NCBI GenBank assembly: GCA_945787465.1
Contig: CALZIZ010000015.1
Coordinates: 1 to 45,945, forward strand
Source: an uncultured Desulfuromonadales bacterium
Lineage (GTDB): Bacteria > Desulfobacterota > Desulfuromonadia > Desulfuromonadales > Trichloromonadaceae
Reading direction: 5' to 3'
Length of the DNA stretch: 45,945 nucleotides
Part shown: one piece after another, positions 1 through 9,532 of the stretch
Numbering within the stretch: the first letter of the stretch is position 1
Layout of the letters: every line of letters starts with the position of its first letter
The notes under the pieces: generated by a model
The model's database searches: none
What the model was told of the DNA's origin: nothing
Seen by the model: the letters and a program-made list of their open reading frames with translations, nothing else
Program-made: the position numbers and the translations under genes

Positions 1-278
1 GTTTTCGGTCGTCACCGGCCGCATTCACCGGCGGCTGCCAGAGGTCGCGAAAAGCGAGCCGCTCGCGCTTCATCGCTTCGCGCATTTCCCTCGCGTTTTT
101 CGCCCCCAGAATGCAAGTTTACAAGCCTGCCCCTGAAACCAAGCCTGACCCAGAAACCCATAACTAATCGCCCTCGACCCTCAACCCCTCCATGGACAGG
201 CCGACAAAGCCCTCCCTGCCATGCTGCTCCGGTCGTGCGCAACCGTGACGACGCTCTCTCCTCCCTGAACCTGAGCAG
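1..278. other. No identified gene (left edge)
   Basis: I recognise nothing here. The minus strand is open for about 76 codons (12-242), but the translation is Arg/Gly/Ala-rich, resembles no family I know, and is built partly on CGCGAAG-type repeats. I treat it as non-coding. Confidence 0.4.
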
Positions 279-1073
279 TCATCTCCTCTCAACTTTTTCT
301 TGAAAAAATGTGAATATATGCATTTCACCAGCGACATTTATAAAAAGCTGGATTTCCTGACGTGTTTCCGTTACTTCGGGCAATTTCACCTTGACAATAC
401 CGCCATACCAAGCGCCAGGGAATATTGTTTCTTTCTTCAAGATGGCTGAAGACAGATTCTGAAGGTTTTCACGGCCCTCTGCCCTTAATTGAGCAAACCG
501 CTCTTCGGAGTTTGCTTTGGCAACATTTTGAGCTGCCTGTGCAGCTGCAGGGTTATATGTTGTGCTTGAGTACCTGCCGTAACCATAAGCCCCCGTTCCG
601 TAGCCCGAGTATGCTGAACCGGAATATGTGCCAGATGTTCTTGAGTAACCGGCGTTTGTCGCGGCAATTGAATCAGACACACCGCCCAGGGCGGCGGATA
701 CAGCAGCCCATGCCTGGCGTTTCTTTTCCTCTCTGACCAACTCCTCGTAATTGAAAACCTTTAACGCAGTCTTTTGACCGCTTGTCTCATCAAGGACCGT
801 TGCCGTAATTTCCTCTGTCGAAAACGGGATATCCTGGTTTGTTCCGTTGTTCACCGCGATGATAAAGCCTTCTCTTTGCCCGCTTTTAACAATTTCAGCT
901 TCAGCCGCTACAATGACAGTATTCCTTTTCGTTGACATTAGTGTTTTTCGGCCATCTTTGAAAACGGACTTCTGATCCTCTGAAGGCACTCCATTTATGA
1001 TACCGTGAGTTGCGCACCCTTGTACTCCTACAGCAAAAATCAGTAGGATTGCCAATTTCACGAAAACTTTCAT
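279..1073 (-). CDS. Predicted lipoprotein, Gly/Ser/Tyr-rich
   Basis: A 264-residue exported protein of unknown function. The N-terminus is a lipoprotein signal: a Lys start, a hydrophobic stretch (residues 7-17) and a lipobox-like VQGC with Cys20. Residues about 30-130 look like a beta-rich domain; about 155-195 form a low-complexity Gly/Ser/Tyr segment; then comes an Ala/Gln/Glu helix and a C-terminal beta region. The frame is open a further 68 codons upstream, but the ATG at 1073 is chosen because GGAGA lies 8 nt before it and a signal peptide begins exactly there. It stands alone, downstream of another lipoprotein gene on the same strand. I cannot assign a family. Confidence 0.75.
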   Translation of the reverse strand: MKVFVKLAILLIFAVGVQGCATHGIINGVPSEDQKSVFKDGRKTLMSTKRNTVIVAAEAEIVKSGQREGFIIAVNNGTNQDIPFSTEEITATVLDETSGQKTALKVFNYEELVREEKKRQAWAAVSAALGGVSDSIAATNAGYSRTSGTYSGSAYSGYGTGAYGYGRYSSTTYNPAAAQAAQNVAKANSEERFAQLRAEGRENLQNLSSAILKKETIFPGAWYGGIVKVKLPEVTETRQEIQLFINVAGEMHIFTFFQEKVERR

Positions 1074-1393
1074 CTTCGCTCTCCATCGAGACCGGTCTAT
1101 ATTGATACTCGGCGAACAGATTTCTTTGAAGTACACAGAAGGTTGTTGAGGAGCACCTCTGTCTAACCTTTCTGTGTGGTTAAATGGTTGATTACCATTT
1201 TTATGTTTCGTTTGTTTTATAAGCAAATTCGATTTCGACTGCTCCCTGGTACGGACCACCCTAACCCCAATCTTCAAAGATCGTTCAGAGGAGGAGATTC
1301 CGGAGATGATCGAAAAACGGGAGCTGTTGTTACCGAGACAGGTTCTATAAATTGCCCAATCGGCAAGGGTGACCTTGCCGATTGAGATCCCCT
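1074..1393. other. Intergenic region with 5' region of the lipoprotein gene
   Basis: It holds the upstream region of the 279-1073 gene. On the minus strand an AT-rich stretch around 1195-1235 could carry its promoter, but I see no convincing -35/-10 pair. The stem-loop at 1358-1383 belongs to the upstream gene. Confidence 0.4.
1358..1383 (-). terminator. Stem-loop after the FG-GAP lipoprotein gene
   Basis: A perfect 11-bp inverted repeat (AATCGGCAAGG / CCTTGCCGATT) with a 4-nt loop starts 10 bp after the stop codon at 1394. No clear U-run follows on the minus strand, so it may be a 3' stabilising hairpin rather than a classical intrinsic terminator. Confidence 0.5.
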
Positions 1394-3952
1394 CTATTCA
1401 ACCCAGTAATTGATTACTTGAAAACCCTGTCCGGATTCATGATTGTCTTGAGCATAAGCCATCAGTCCCCATTTGTAGGTACTGTCAGGGTTAAATTGGT
1501 CTGAGCCCGGGTCCACCCCACCGACATTGCCTGCGTAGGTAGTGCTTTCGCCGATGGTGTATCCCAAGGTAGACTCAACCTCGGCGCCCACCGAAAAACC
1601 AGTCATGACATTGCCGCCAGTGAGCTTGAGAGATGTTTCGTATCCCACCGCAAGGGTGATGCTGGCTCCTACTTCCTTGGCGACCTCGATAGTGGCATTT
1701 CGCGAACCTGCCAGATCGACATCGTTAGGCCCGGTCTCAAAACCACCGAACTGTCCAAGGATAGAGTTTTTTTCGAATAGAGTTGGATAGCTTCTGGGGT
1801 CACCGATCGTGTGGGTAAAGACCGAAGTTCCAATTCGACTCTTTGCCTCCAGTACATGATCGTTATAAAAGCCTTGTTCAACCTGGATGGTCCGCGGCTC
1901 ACGCGGCACCGAGAAAATGAATTCTTTACCCACCGCATCCGGATTTGGGTGAGAGACTACGCGATAGGTATACTGGTCGTAGGGTATGGTTGTTATGATC
2001 ACGGTATTTTGCATAGGGTCTTGCGAAAAAATTTCTGATTTTTTAACAGTATAGGCCCCCTGCACCGCGGCCGTTACCGACGCCGTGATGGTCTGTTCGT
2101 ATTCCGCCTCAACGCCGGATTTGATGATCGGCAATTCAAACCCGCCTTTTGCGCCGACATGCCCACTGGCTGACAAAGTGACAGCGGCCCCTTCGAGGAT
2201 GGATTCACTCTCCGAGGTGCCATACGCGGTTCTACAGGCTGAAGTGTTCTGCGCCATATTTAAACCACAAGGGGGACCGGCCAGCGCTGCAATTATAATG
2301 GGTTCACTGAAAACGAATTTGTACTCAACGGTTCCTGCGTATTCGACGACAAAGCTATCACCATCAACATTTGGGGAAATCATCAGCGGCCTTGATTCAT
2401 CACCGGCCGCGGGGTTGTCCGAAGAGCCCCCGAGAGCTTGCGAGAATTTCTCCATGAACAGAAGTGAATTGTCGGTCTGTTTTTCATAACCCCAAACGGA
2501 AAGTTCATTCAGTCTCGGCATACGAAAAATAATATCGTCACGGCCATCTCCGGTGACATCGCCGATTGTTAGCGCTGTGGTGTTCTTGCGAAAGGCAAAT
2601 CCCCTGTTGCCGCCGTCATGACTGAAGGAGTTGACGGGGATCGTTTCAAGCGTCTCCCAGGGTGATTTACGGAAATCTTGATAGATGGTTTCATTAACCT
2701 GGATCTCATCGACTTGATCCCCGTCGATATCCATCGCATTAACATAGGCGAAAATCACGCTGCGAGGGTTAGCGCTGGATTCGCAACTCCCCGTTCCGGG
2801 GGCACTGTCGATGGCCGCACTGAGCGGCGTCAGCCCGTGGGCATGGTCATCGATGGCGATCAACAAGTACAGCGAGCTATCGCAATCCGCTGTGAACTCA
2901 CGCAACCCACCAAGAATAATTTCATCGACGCCGTCCCCATCGATATCGCCCAAGGCGACTGCAGCAGCCTTGGTGGTATATAGGGTATTGTTGACGCGTT
3001 CTTGCACAAAATCACCCAGCAGCTGTTGAAACCCACTGGCCGCATCATCGTAAACGAAATAACGAGCAGTCCCTTCGGAATACCCTGATGAGCCACCGAA
3101 AAATCCAGGCGTATACTCATTCATCGTGATCGCAAGCTCGTATGGAGCATCATAATCTATGTTTCCGGATTTCATGACCAACACAATATGGTCACCACTT
3201 CCTCCGGCAGCAATTTCTTTGCTCAGGCTGGTATCAACTTCGAAACCATTTTGTTTGTTGCCCTTTAAGATTAATAGGCTGGCTTTATCAACTTGGCTGA
3301 CGCCCACTGCGATATCGTCCTTCAAATCGCCATCGTAATCCCCGGAGGTGATTTCCAGCTCGGTGGCATCAAGAGCACTAATGATCCAGACCATTTCACT
3401 GAAGTCTTCGGCTTTATCATCAATCATGCGTAGTCGAATCAAATTATCCACAGCACTGCGATAAACCAAGAGGATCTCGTCCTTGCCGTCACCATCGATG
3501 TCGCCGGCGGTACCGGCGCGGATGACTGATTCGGCCCAGCTGGGGTCGCTCGGTTCATAAAGTGTCGACAGGGTTGGCTCCCCCAGATATTCGGCCAAAG
3601 ATTGCGCAGACGGAGCGGACGCAGGACTATCGACACCGACGAAAAAGAGCTCTGTTATCTTGGTTATAGCACGCGTCGAGCCCAATGGGCTCCAGCTGTC
3701 CGGTAACGCATTGCCGGTATTGTCAAGTCGTTTTGAAGAAACGGTATCTACGCCAAGTTCGTTCAGGCTCTCTTCAAGGGCAGTTGGCGAGGTGGGCGGG
3801 GGGGGCAATATGGGCGGGGGCGTTACTACCCCACCATCGCCACTACCACCTCCTCCCCCACCACCACCGCAGGCACTCAACAGCATCCCTGCAAGCAGAA
3901 CCAATAAAACTGCGCATGTTGATAAGAACAATTGGAATTTGGATTTATTCAT
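1394..3952 (-). CDS. FG-GAP/VCBS-repeat lipoprotein, 852 aa
   Basis: A large predicted lipoprotein. The signal peptide ends in the lipobox LLSAC (Cys28), followed by eight Gly and a Pro-rich linker (about 37-56). At least five Asp-rich calcium-binding FG-GAP/VCBS units follow, of type DxDGDxxDD/E, near residues 151, 205, 336, 408 and 465; together they suggest a beta-propeller. Residues about 530-852 are a separate region without Asp motifs, rich in Ser/Thr/Gly/Val, which I do not recognise. GGGGAGG lies about 7 nt before the ATG. Such proteins are usually surface or periplasmic binding or adhesion proteins; the ligand here is unknown. The gene stands alone between a regulator and another lipoprotein. 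Confidence 0.85.
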   Translation of the reverse strand: MNKSKFQLFLSTCAVLLVLLAGMLLSACGGGGGGGGSGDGGVVTPPPILPPPPTSPTALEESLNELGVDTVSSKRLDNTGNALPDSWSPLGSTRAITKITELFFVGVDSPASAPSAQSLAEYLGEPTLSTLYEPSDPSWAESVIRAGTAGDIDGDGKDEILLVYRSAVDNLIRLRMIDDKAEDFSEMVWIISALDATELEITSGDYDGDLKDDIAVGVSQVDKASLLILKGNKQNGFEVDTSLSKEIAAGGSGDHIVLVMKSGNIDYDAPYELAITMNEYTPGFFGGSSGYSEGTARYFVYDDAASGFQQLLGDFVQERVNNTLYTTKAAAVALGDIDGDGVDEIILGGLREFTADCDSSLYLLIAIDDHAHGLTPLSAAIDSAPGTGSCESSANPRSVIFAYVNAMDIDGDQVDEIQVNETIYQDFRKSPWETLETIPVNSFSHDGGNRGFAFRKNTTALTIGDVTGDGRDDIIFRMPRLNELSVWGYEKQTDNSLLFMEKFSQALGGSSDNPAAGDESRPLMISPNVDGDSFVVEYAGTVEYKFVFSEPIIIAALAGPPCGLNMAQNTSACRTAYGTSESESILEGAAVTLSASGHVGAKGGFELPIIKSGVEAEYEQTITASVTAAVQGAYTVKKSEIFSQDPMQNTVIITTIPYDQYTYRVVSHPNPDAVGKEFIFSVPREPRTIQVEQGFYNDHVLEAKSRIGTSVFTHTIGDPRSYPTLFEKNSILGQFGGFETGPNDVDLAGSRNATIEVAKEVGASITLAVGYETSLKLTGGNVMTGFSVGAEVESTLGYTIGESTTYAGNVGGVDPGSDQFNPDSTYKWGLMAYAQDNHESGQGFQVINYWVE

Positions 3953-4440
3953 AATGGACCTCCCCTGTTGTCGAAATGGACCGGAATCAGCGAATAAGAC
4001 TCAAACAACCATATGCGTTCAGAACCCGGAACGCAGGCAACCCCGCCAAAGTGGAGGATACACCTACGGACCTGCGAGGACCTGCCGGGCGGATCTTCAG
4101 TCACCATCCTTTTGATTCCGACTCGATGGTCTTTAAGGGCCTACGCTATATTTCGGGTCTACTCTGCCATCACGCCATCATGGCGGCCTCGGGCCCACCA
4201 CAGGGCGGGAAGAGGCGCATCATTGCCAAGGGGTGGATGGTGCTTTTTTCGGATCCATGCTTCATATTTAGAACCAATTTGCGTGCCAAAGCCGACCAAA
4301 CTGGTCATGTTTAGCAGATAGCAGTCTATCCAGGGACTTAAGTCGAAGCAAAGGCTTATCAAGGGCTTCTGCGGAGGGGAGTGCATCCACCGTATTTGAC
4401 GGCAGCCGCCGAATACGGTGGGCAGGGTAAAAGAACATCC
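3953..4440. other. Intergenic region, 488 bp
   Basis: This should carry the promoter and 5' leader of the FG-GAP lipoprotein gene (minus strand). The leader near 4020-4110 is GC-rich with repeated CAGGTCC and a GGCGGGGTTGCC segment, and can probably fold. I could not match it to a known riboswitch. I see no gene and no sigma-54 site. Confidence 0.4.
4387..4421 (-). terminator. Stem-loop after the sigma-54 activator gene
   Basis: An inverted repeat CCACCGTATT / AATACGGTGG (10 bp, 15-nt loop) lies 20 bp beyond the stop codon at 4441. No U-run follows on the minus strand, so its role in termination is uncertain. Confidence 0.4.
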
Positions 4441-6708
4441 TTACCCGCGATGGGGGCCTTTAGGTCTTTGAATGCCCAGCTTGCGCATGCGGCCTCGCAG
4501 GGTGCTGGGGTTAAGGCCCAGAACAGAGGCTGCGCCGTCTGTGCCCTCGATTTGCCAGCGGCACTCATCGAGAGCTTGGTAGATGCAGTCGGTCTCCACC
4601 TCTTCAAGGCTCTTCCGGCAAGGCGCATCCGGGCTCTGGGCCTTGGGTATTTTTAAGGGGTCCATCAGACAGAGGCTTCTCCCCGTGGTGTTGATCACCG
4701 CTCGCTCGATCACGTTTTCGAGCTCCCTCACGTTTCCGGGCCAAGGGTAGCTCTCCAGGGCCGCCATCGCCTCTGTCGGGACGCTCTCGATGGTTCGCCC
4801 CATTTTAAGGGCGAACTTTTTGACGAACCACTGCACCAGCAGAGGGATGTCTCCTTTTCGCTCCCTCAGGGGCGGCAGGGTGATGGGAAAGACCTGCAAC
4901 CGGTAGTAGAGGTCTTCGCGGAACAGGCCATGTTGGATCTTTTTCTCGAGATCGCAGTTGGTGGCGGCAATGATGCGCACATCGACCTTGATCGTGCGGG
5001 GGCTGCCCAGCCGCTCGAACTCGCCATCCTGGAGCACCCGCAGAAGCTTGACCTGAAGCTCCTGGGGCAGCTCCCCGATCTCATCGAGAAACAGGGTGCC
5101 CCTGTCGGCAACCTCGAAGCGCCCCACCTGTCTGGCCTGAGCACCGGTGAAGGCCCCTTTCTCCCGGCCGAAGAGTTCGCTCTCGATTAGGTTTGCCGGC
5201 AGCGCGGCACAATTCACCTTGACCATGGGCCGGTCTTTTCGCGGGCTCATGTTGTGGATGGCGCGGGCGATCAGCTCTTTTCCGGTGCCGGTCTCGCCGA
5301 GCAGCAGAACGGTGGCGTCGGTGGGAGCCACCTGCTCGGCCTTGAAGAGAAGGTACTTGAGGGCATCGCTTTGCCCGATGATCTGGTCGAAGTTGTACTT
5401 GGTTTTGATCTCTTCCCGCAGGTAGATGTTCTCGACCTTGAGTTGCTGCTGAAGTCGTTGGATCTCACCAAGCATTCTCTGCTCGGCTTCATCGTCCCCC
5501 TTGCGTTTCAAAACGTTGGCGAAGATCTCCCCCACTAGGCGAAGTCGTTGAACCAGGTCCGCAGACCAGGTCCTCTCGGCGCTCAGGGATGAAAAGGTCA
5601 CCGCCCCCAGAACCGAACCGGCAATGACCAGTGGGATCGCCACGGCAGCCTTTGGCCCCTCCTTCAAAAGAAACGCCTTTTCGGCCACGGCCTCATCGGG
5701 AAGGTCGTTGAGGCTCGAGAACTGGATCGTCTTACCCCGCAGGACTTTCTCGGTAACCCAGGGGAATTCATCGAAACTGACAAAGCGAAGGGCCGGAGAA
5801 AAACCTGGCGCGGTCCAGGAATGGGTGGCCTTAAGCTGTCTTTTATCTTCGGAGATTTCGTACAACGTGCTGCGATCCACCCCCAGAGATTCAACAATGA
5901 GCTGAAGCCCGTGTTCGATTTCCTGGGCTACCACACTGGAGGGGAGGTTGAAAAAGTTCGTTGAGAGTTCGGAAAGAAGCGATTCGAACCTCAGGCGTTC
6001 GTCGAGAGCCTCCTGAGCACACTTGAGTTCTGTGATTGTCTGGGTCAACTGCCGGTTATTCTCAGCCAGCGCTGTGGATCGCTCCTCTAAACATAGTTCC
6101 AACTCATTACAACTCTGTTGCAGCGCCTCCTTGACATATTTGCATTGAGAACAATCGCGGATAAGCCATTGCAACGCCACAAGCCTTCCCGCAGCCCCAC
6201 GGACGGCCGCCAGTGTGACAGCAGCCGGGGCACGATGCCCATGCTTCAGCTTAAGCTCCAGCATCCAATCTTGAATCCCCTCGCCCTGCTCAAGCTGGTT
6301 TAATCGGGAGCGGAAGCTGGCGCGGCAGTCCTCGGCGAAAAAGCCCTCAATGCGCTGGCCGACTAAAGCGTCTTGAGGGAGGCCAAAGAGTTTTGCGGCC
6401 GCCTGGTTGGCCTCGCGAATCACACCACTGGGACCTGTCGTCAAATACCCTGCCGGGGTAAAGTCAAACAAGTCTCGATAGTGTCGAAGTTGTGCTTCGA
6501 GCCCTTCTTGAGTCGTATACAATTGTTCATTTCTTCCCCCCCACTCTCCTGATGCGGAGACAAAATCTTCTAAAGAAACCAGAAATGAACTCAGTCTATT
6601 CTCATTCTCCTTCGAATTGCGATCAAGGTCTCTCCCGGCGTCTTGCATAAGTTCCCCCACGAGCTCTCGCAATACCTGAAGAATATGGTCCATCGAACCG
6701 TGATTCAT
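4441..6708 (-). CDS. Sigma-54-dependent transcriptional activator (PAS-GAF-AAA+-Fis HTH)
   Basis: A 755-residue enhancer-binding protein that would activate sigma-54 RNA polymerase. Domains in order: an N-terminal helix; a PAS domain about 75-185 ([11 protein letters not shown]); a coiled coil 190-240; a GAF domain about 240-400; a second coiled coil 405-435; the AAA+ domain from about 440 with Walker A GETGTGKE (471-478), the sigma-54 contact loop GAFTGA (518-523) and Walker [11 protein letters not shown] (538-547); and a C-terminal Fis-type helix-turn-helix ([15 protein letters not shown]). There is no receiver domain, so input is probably a ligand or redox signal through PAS/GAF rather than phosphorylation. 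GGGGG precedes the ATG by about 6 nt. It is divergent from rdgC. Targets are unknown; I saw no -24/-12 promoter nearby. Confidence 0.93.
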   Translation of the reverse strand: MNHGSMDHILQVLRELVGELMQDAGRDLDRNSKENENRLSSFLVSLEDFVSASGEWGGRNEQLYTTQEGLEAQLRHYRDLFDFTPAGYLTTGPSGVIREANQAAAKLFGLPQDALVGQRIEGFFAEDCRASFRSRLNQLEQGEGIQDWMLELKLKHGHRAPAAVTLAAVRGAAGRLVALQWLIRDCSQCKYVKEALQQSCNELELCLEERSTALAENNRQLTQTITELKCAQEALDERLRFESLLSELSTNFFNLPSSVVAQEIEHGLQLIVESLGVDRSTLYEISEDKRQLKATHSWTAPGFSPALRFVSFDEFPWVTEKVLRGKTIQFSSLNDLPDEAVAEKAFLLKEGPKAAVAIPLVIAGSVLGAVTFSSLSAERTWSADLVQRLRLVGEIFANVLKRKGDDEAEQRMLGEIQRLQQQLKVENIYLREEIKTKYNFDQIIGQSDALKYLLFKAEQVAPTDATVLLLGETGTGKELIARAIHNMSPRKDRPMVKVNCAALPANLIESELFGREKGAFTGAQARQVGRFEVADRGTLFLDEIGELPQELQVKLLRVLQDGEFERLGSPRTIKVDVRIIAATNCDLEKKIQHGLFREDLYYRLQVFPITLPPLRERKGDIPLLVQWFVKKFALKMGRTIESVPTEAMAALESYPWPGNVRELENVIERAVINTTGRSLCLMDPLKIPKAQSPDAPCRKSLEEVETDCIYQALDECRWQIEGTDGAASVLGLNPSTLRGRMRKLGIQRPKGPHRG

Positions 6709-7033
6709 ATTAACCCCCGTTGTTGCAAAACCCGCTCAATCAGACAACATGAAAAACTGCCCCTATTCTTTATGGCGGTAGCAGGTCGAGCAGAATCTGA
6801 TTTCAGATTACCGAAAAACAAAAACAAATCTTGACCGATTTAACCTATTTTTTGACCGATTTTGCCAAACCCCGCCATGGGGGCCGCCCGAGACACCGAA
6901 GGCTTTTCATCAAGCAGTTTTTTCGTGCCCCAGACTTAAAACCAAAGCGCGCAAATTACCCAAAATTCCCTTGCCCCAGAACCGCAAAAGGTGTATCCCC
7001 TAGGGCTTGATTTCTAAACCAAGGAGAACCGCA
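6709..7033. promoter_or_regulatory. Divergent control region with direct and inverted repeats
   Basis: This sits between the divergent sigma-54 activator and rdgC. TTGACCGATTT occurs twice in direct orientation (6831-6841 and 6852-6862), 21 bp apart, i.e. two helical turns. A perfect 7-bp-arm palindrome, AATCTGA-TT-TCAGATT, is at 6794-6809. Either could be an operator. The rdgC ribosome-binding site AAGGAGA is at 7021-7027. Confidence 0.45.
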
Positions 7034-8200
7034 ATGGGAATTCTATCCAATACCGTCAGCATCTGTCAGTTTCAGGTCGTAGGCCAGTTGCCCGTTGAAA
7101 ACCTCGGCGAGTGGGCCGGCGAGGCCCTGGCGGCCAACGCCTTTCAGCCGATAGACCAGGGGTCGGAGGAGCTTTCCGTCGGCTGGGTGCAGGTCGACGA
7201 TTTCAAAGACACCAGTTTCGCCTCGCCCCAGGCCTTCTGTCGCGACCATTACCTGGTCTTCAGCCTGCGCCGCGACCAGCGGCGCGTCCCTGCAGCGCTG
7301 CTCAAGGCCCACATGGAAAGGGCCGAGGAAGAGTTTCTCGCCGGGCACCCCGGCATGCAGCAGGTGCCCAAGCAGAAAAAGGAAGAACTGCGTGATGCGG
7401 TGCGCGGTTCGCTGCTCTCCCAGACCCTGCCCATCCCCGCGGTCTATGATGCGGTCTGGGACACCCGCAGCGGGCTGGTGACCTTTTCCAACCTCAGCCC
7501 CAAGGTGGTGGAGCTGTTCGAGGCCCAGTTCAAGCAGAGCTTTACCGATCTGCGCCTGGTCGCGGTGCATCCATTTTCCCGCGCCGAAAAGGTGCTGCCC
7601 GCCGAGATCAAGCCCGCCCTGGAAAAGGCCAATAAATCAAACTCGGATACGGTGCTCGACCTGATCCAGGACAACCAGTGGCTTGGCTGGGATTTTCTGC
7701 TCTGGCTGATGTACCGGACCATGAACGAGTCGTCCCAGTACAGCGTCGACCAGTCGGGACCGGCCCTGGAGGGAGAGTCTTTCGTCGCCTACCTCAACGA
7801 CCGGCTGATCCTGGTCGGCGGCGGCGACAGCGGCGTGCAGAAGGTCACCGTGGCCGGTCCCCAGGACCACTTCAGCGAGGTGCGCACGGCGCTGCGCAAC
7901 AGCAAGCAGATCGAGGAGGCGATCATCTACTTCGAGAAGCAGGAGCACGAGTGGAAGATGACCCTCAAAGGCGGCATGTTTCACTTTGCCTCTTTCAAGG
8001 CCCCGGCGGTCAAGCTCGAGAAAGACAATCGCACCGACCAGGCCAGCGAAAAAGAAGCGATCTTCTACGAGCGCATGTATGTCCTTGAAGAAGGGCTGCA
8101 ACTCTTTGACAGCCTCTACTGCACTTTCCTGCGCGATCGCCTTGGAAACGACTGGGCCGCTCTCGAGACCCAGATCAGCCAGTGGCTTGAAAAGGACTGA
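7034..8200 (+). CDS. rdgC: Recombination-associated protein RdgC family
   Basis: A 388-residue homologue of RdgC, a ring-shaped nucleoid protein that in E. coli binds duplex DNA without sequence preference and restrains RecA. Family hallmarks seen here: the N-terminal domain with a GWV/DF segment (about residue 50), the basic KKEELRDAVRGSLL segment that precedes the family's central strand, and VWDTRSGLVTF. It is longer than the roughly 300-residue E. coli protein, mainly in the C-terminal half, as in delta-proteobacterial members. The frame is open nine codons further upstream, but the ATG at 7034 follows AAGGAGA by 6 nt and starts at the conserved MGILSNTV. A bidirectional terminator lies about 120 bp downstream. 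Confidence 0.85.
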   Translation: MGILSNTVSICQFQVVGQLPVENLGEWAGEALAANAFQPIDQGSEELSVGWVQVDDFKDTSFASPQAFCRDHYLVFSLRRDQRRVPAALLKAHMERAEEEFLAGHPGMQQVPKQKKEELRDAVRGSLLSQTLPIPAVYDAVWDTRSGLVTFSNLSPKVVELFEAQFKQSFTDLRLVAVHPFSRAEKVLPAEIKPALEKANKSNSDTVLDLIQDNQWLGWDFLLWLMYRTMNESSQYSVDQSGPALEGESFVAYLNDRLILVGGGDSGVQKVTVAGPQDHFSEVRTALRNSKQIEEAIIYFEKQEHEWKMTLKGGMFHFASFKAPAVKLEKDNRTDQASEKEAIFYERMYVLEEGLQLFDSLYCTFLRDRLGNDWAALETQISQWLEKD

Positions 8201-8322
8201 ATGGCGTCTTAGCCGAGCCCCTTGGGTTGGCTATTAGCTGGTCGGCTATCTTGCGGCACTGGAACTTCGATTGTTTTTTATACTTTTGTCGTTTTTAGTG
8301 GTGTGGCAGGTCCCACCCTACG

Positions 8323-8357
8323 AAAAAAGGCGGGCTCAGAAGAGCCCGCCTTTTTTT
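8323..8357. terminator. Bidirectional intrinsic terminator
   Basis: A-run 8323-8328, stem GGCGGGCTC (8329-8337), loop AGAA, stem GAGCCCGCC (8342-8350), T-run 8351-8357. It sits between the convergent rdgC (plus) and DUF2835 (minus) genes and fits both directions. Confidence 0.92.
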
Positions 8358-8385
8358 GGGTTAATAAAACACGTAACTTAATTTT

Positions 8386-8607
8386 TCACCCCGACCTGTT
8401 CAGGGAGACCAGCTTATTGTTGGCGTCAAAGCGCATGACGAAGCGCCCGCGCACCCCCTCCCGGGTGACAAAGGGCCGCAGGTTGGCCGCGGGAAAGCGC
8501 AGCCTGGTTCCATCCTCTGCGGTGACCACCACGTGCCTGACAGCGCCCCGGTAATAGCGCAGGTATTCATCGGCGGAAATCCGCAGCGAAAAACGCACCT
8601 CGCGCAC
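8386..8607 (-). CDS. DUF2835 family protein
   Basis: A 73-residue protein matching DUF2835: YYRGAVRHVVVTAEDG, FPAANLRPFVT and a C-terminal RFDANNKLVSL, which give an all-beta small domain. The start is GTG (8605-8607), with AGGGTAGGG just upstream, 6 bp after the stop of the epimerase gene. It is therefore the last gene of the pepN-epimerase-DUF2835 operon. The molecular function of the family is unknown. Confidence 0.85.
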   Translation of the reverse strand: MREVRFSLRISADEYLRYYRGAVRHVVVTAEDGTRLRFPAANLRPFVTREGVRGRFVMRFDANNKLVSLNRSG

Positions 8608-8613
8608 GCCGCC

Positions 8614-9489
8614 CTACCCTTGCTCGAAGCAGTTCGCCAGCCCTTCCTTAAGGGTGGGATAGCGCAGCTTGACCCCGAGCATTTCGAGCATCTTGCGGTT
8701 ATCCATGCGCCGCGCCTCGCTCATGTAGGAGAGCATCAGCGGGGTCATGACCTTTTTCGCCTCCTCCATGCTCACCTGCTCGGGCTCGGACAGCCCGGCC
8801 AGTCTGGCCACGGCCAGAAAGTACTCGGTCATGGTACTGGGGTGGCCGTCGCTGACGTTGAAGATATCCCCGTCTTCGGCCTTTTCTGCGGCGGCCACAC
8901 AGACCCGGGCCAGGTCGTCGGCGTGGATGCGGTTGGTCGGCGGACACTCCTCGATGCGCAGCAGCGGGTGCCCGCCCTGCAGCCGCGCCAGGGGCAACCG
9001 CCCCGGGCCGTAAATCCCGGTCACCCGCAAAATCACCACCGGCACCCCGTGCTGCTGCCCCCACCTGCGCACCACGTCCTCGGCATCAAAGCGCCGCTTG
9101 GCCCGCGCCGTCTGGGGATTGACCGGCGTCTCCTCGGTCACCAGGGCTCCCCCGCAATCGCCGTAAACCCCGCTGGTGCTCAGGTAAACGAGCTTTTCCG
9201 GCTCTTCGCCCGCGGTGATTGAATCGCAGAATTTGCGCACCTTGGGATCGGTGATGCCACCGCCCGGAGGGGGGGCGAAATAGAAGACCAGCGCCCCCCT
9301 GGTCGGCAGTTCGGTTAAAGCCGAGGTCATGTTCAGATCTGCAACAATCGGCGCGATGCCCGCCTGCTGCACGCGCTCGGCACTCTCCTTCGAGCGCACC
9401 AGGCCGCTAACCGCAGCGCCCCGCTCCCTGAAGAGCCCGCCAACCCTGCGACCGATATCCCCACACCCGACAATCAATACCTTATCCAT
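8614..9489 (-). CDS. NAD-dependent epimerase/dehydratase (atypical SDR)
   Basis: A 291-residue Rossmann protein of the NAD(P)-dependent epimerase group (YeeZ-like atypical SDRs). It starts with the dinucleotide-binding motif GCGDIGRR (residues 8-15). STSGVYGD carries the conserved Ser and Tyr of the SDR active site, although the usual YxxxK spacing is not obvious, and LRVTGIYGPGR is the family's later motif. HADDLARV is typical of the substrate-binding half. The substrate is unknown. ATG 9489 begins exactly at the Rossmann strand; an upstream ATG at 9504 and the alternative at 9507 lie within a heptamer repeat and are less likely. It lies 43 bp after pepN in the same direction. Confidence 0.82.
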   Translation of the reverse strand: MDKVLIVGCGDIGRRVGGLFRERGAAVSGLVRSKESAERVQQAGIAPIVADLNMTSALTELPTRGALVFYFAPPPGGGITDPKVRKFCDSITAGEEPEKLVYLSTSGVYGDCGGALVTEETPVNPQTARAKRRFDAEDVVRRWGQQHGVPVVILRVTGIYGPGRLPLARLQGGHPLLRIEECPPTNRIHADDLARVCVAAAEKAEDGDIFNVSDGHPSTMTEYFLAVARLAGLSEPEQVSMEEAKKVMTPLMLSYMSEARRMDNRKMLEMLGVKLRYPTLKEGLANCFEQG

Positions 9490-9495
9490 AGCACC

Positions 9496-9529
9496 ATTAC
9501 TCATCACTTATTACTCATCACTCATCACG
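9496..9529 (-). repeat. Heptamer tandem repeat (GTGATGA type)
   Basis: On the minus strand the gap between pepN and the epimerase reads GGCGTGATGAGTGATGAG and then TAATAAGTGATGAGTAAT: degenerate copies of GTGATGA/GTAATAA. The same kind of tract occurs near 23470-23497 and 37057-37082. Confidence 0.7.
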
Positions 9530-9532
9530 CCT

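Noticed and set aside
3990-4110. Possible GEMM (cyclic di-GMP/cGAMP) riboswitch upstream of the FG-GAP lipoprotein
   Set aside because: GGCGGGGTTGCC resembles the 3' end of the motif, and such switches are common in this lineage, but the conserved GGCAAACC and GACGCAAAGCC parts are absent.
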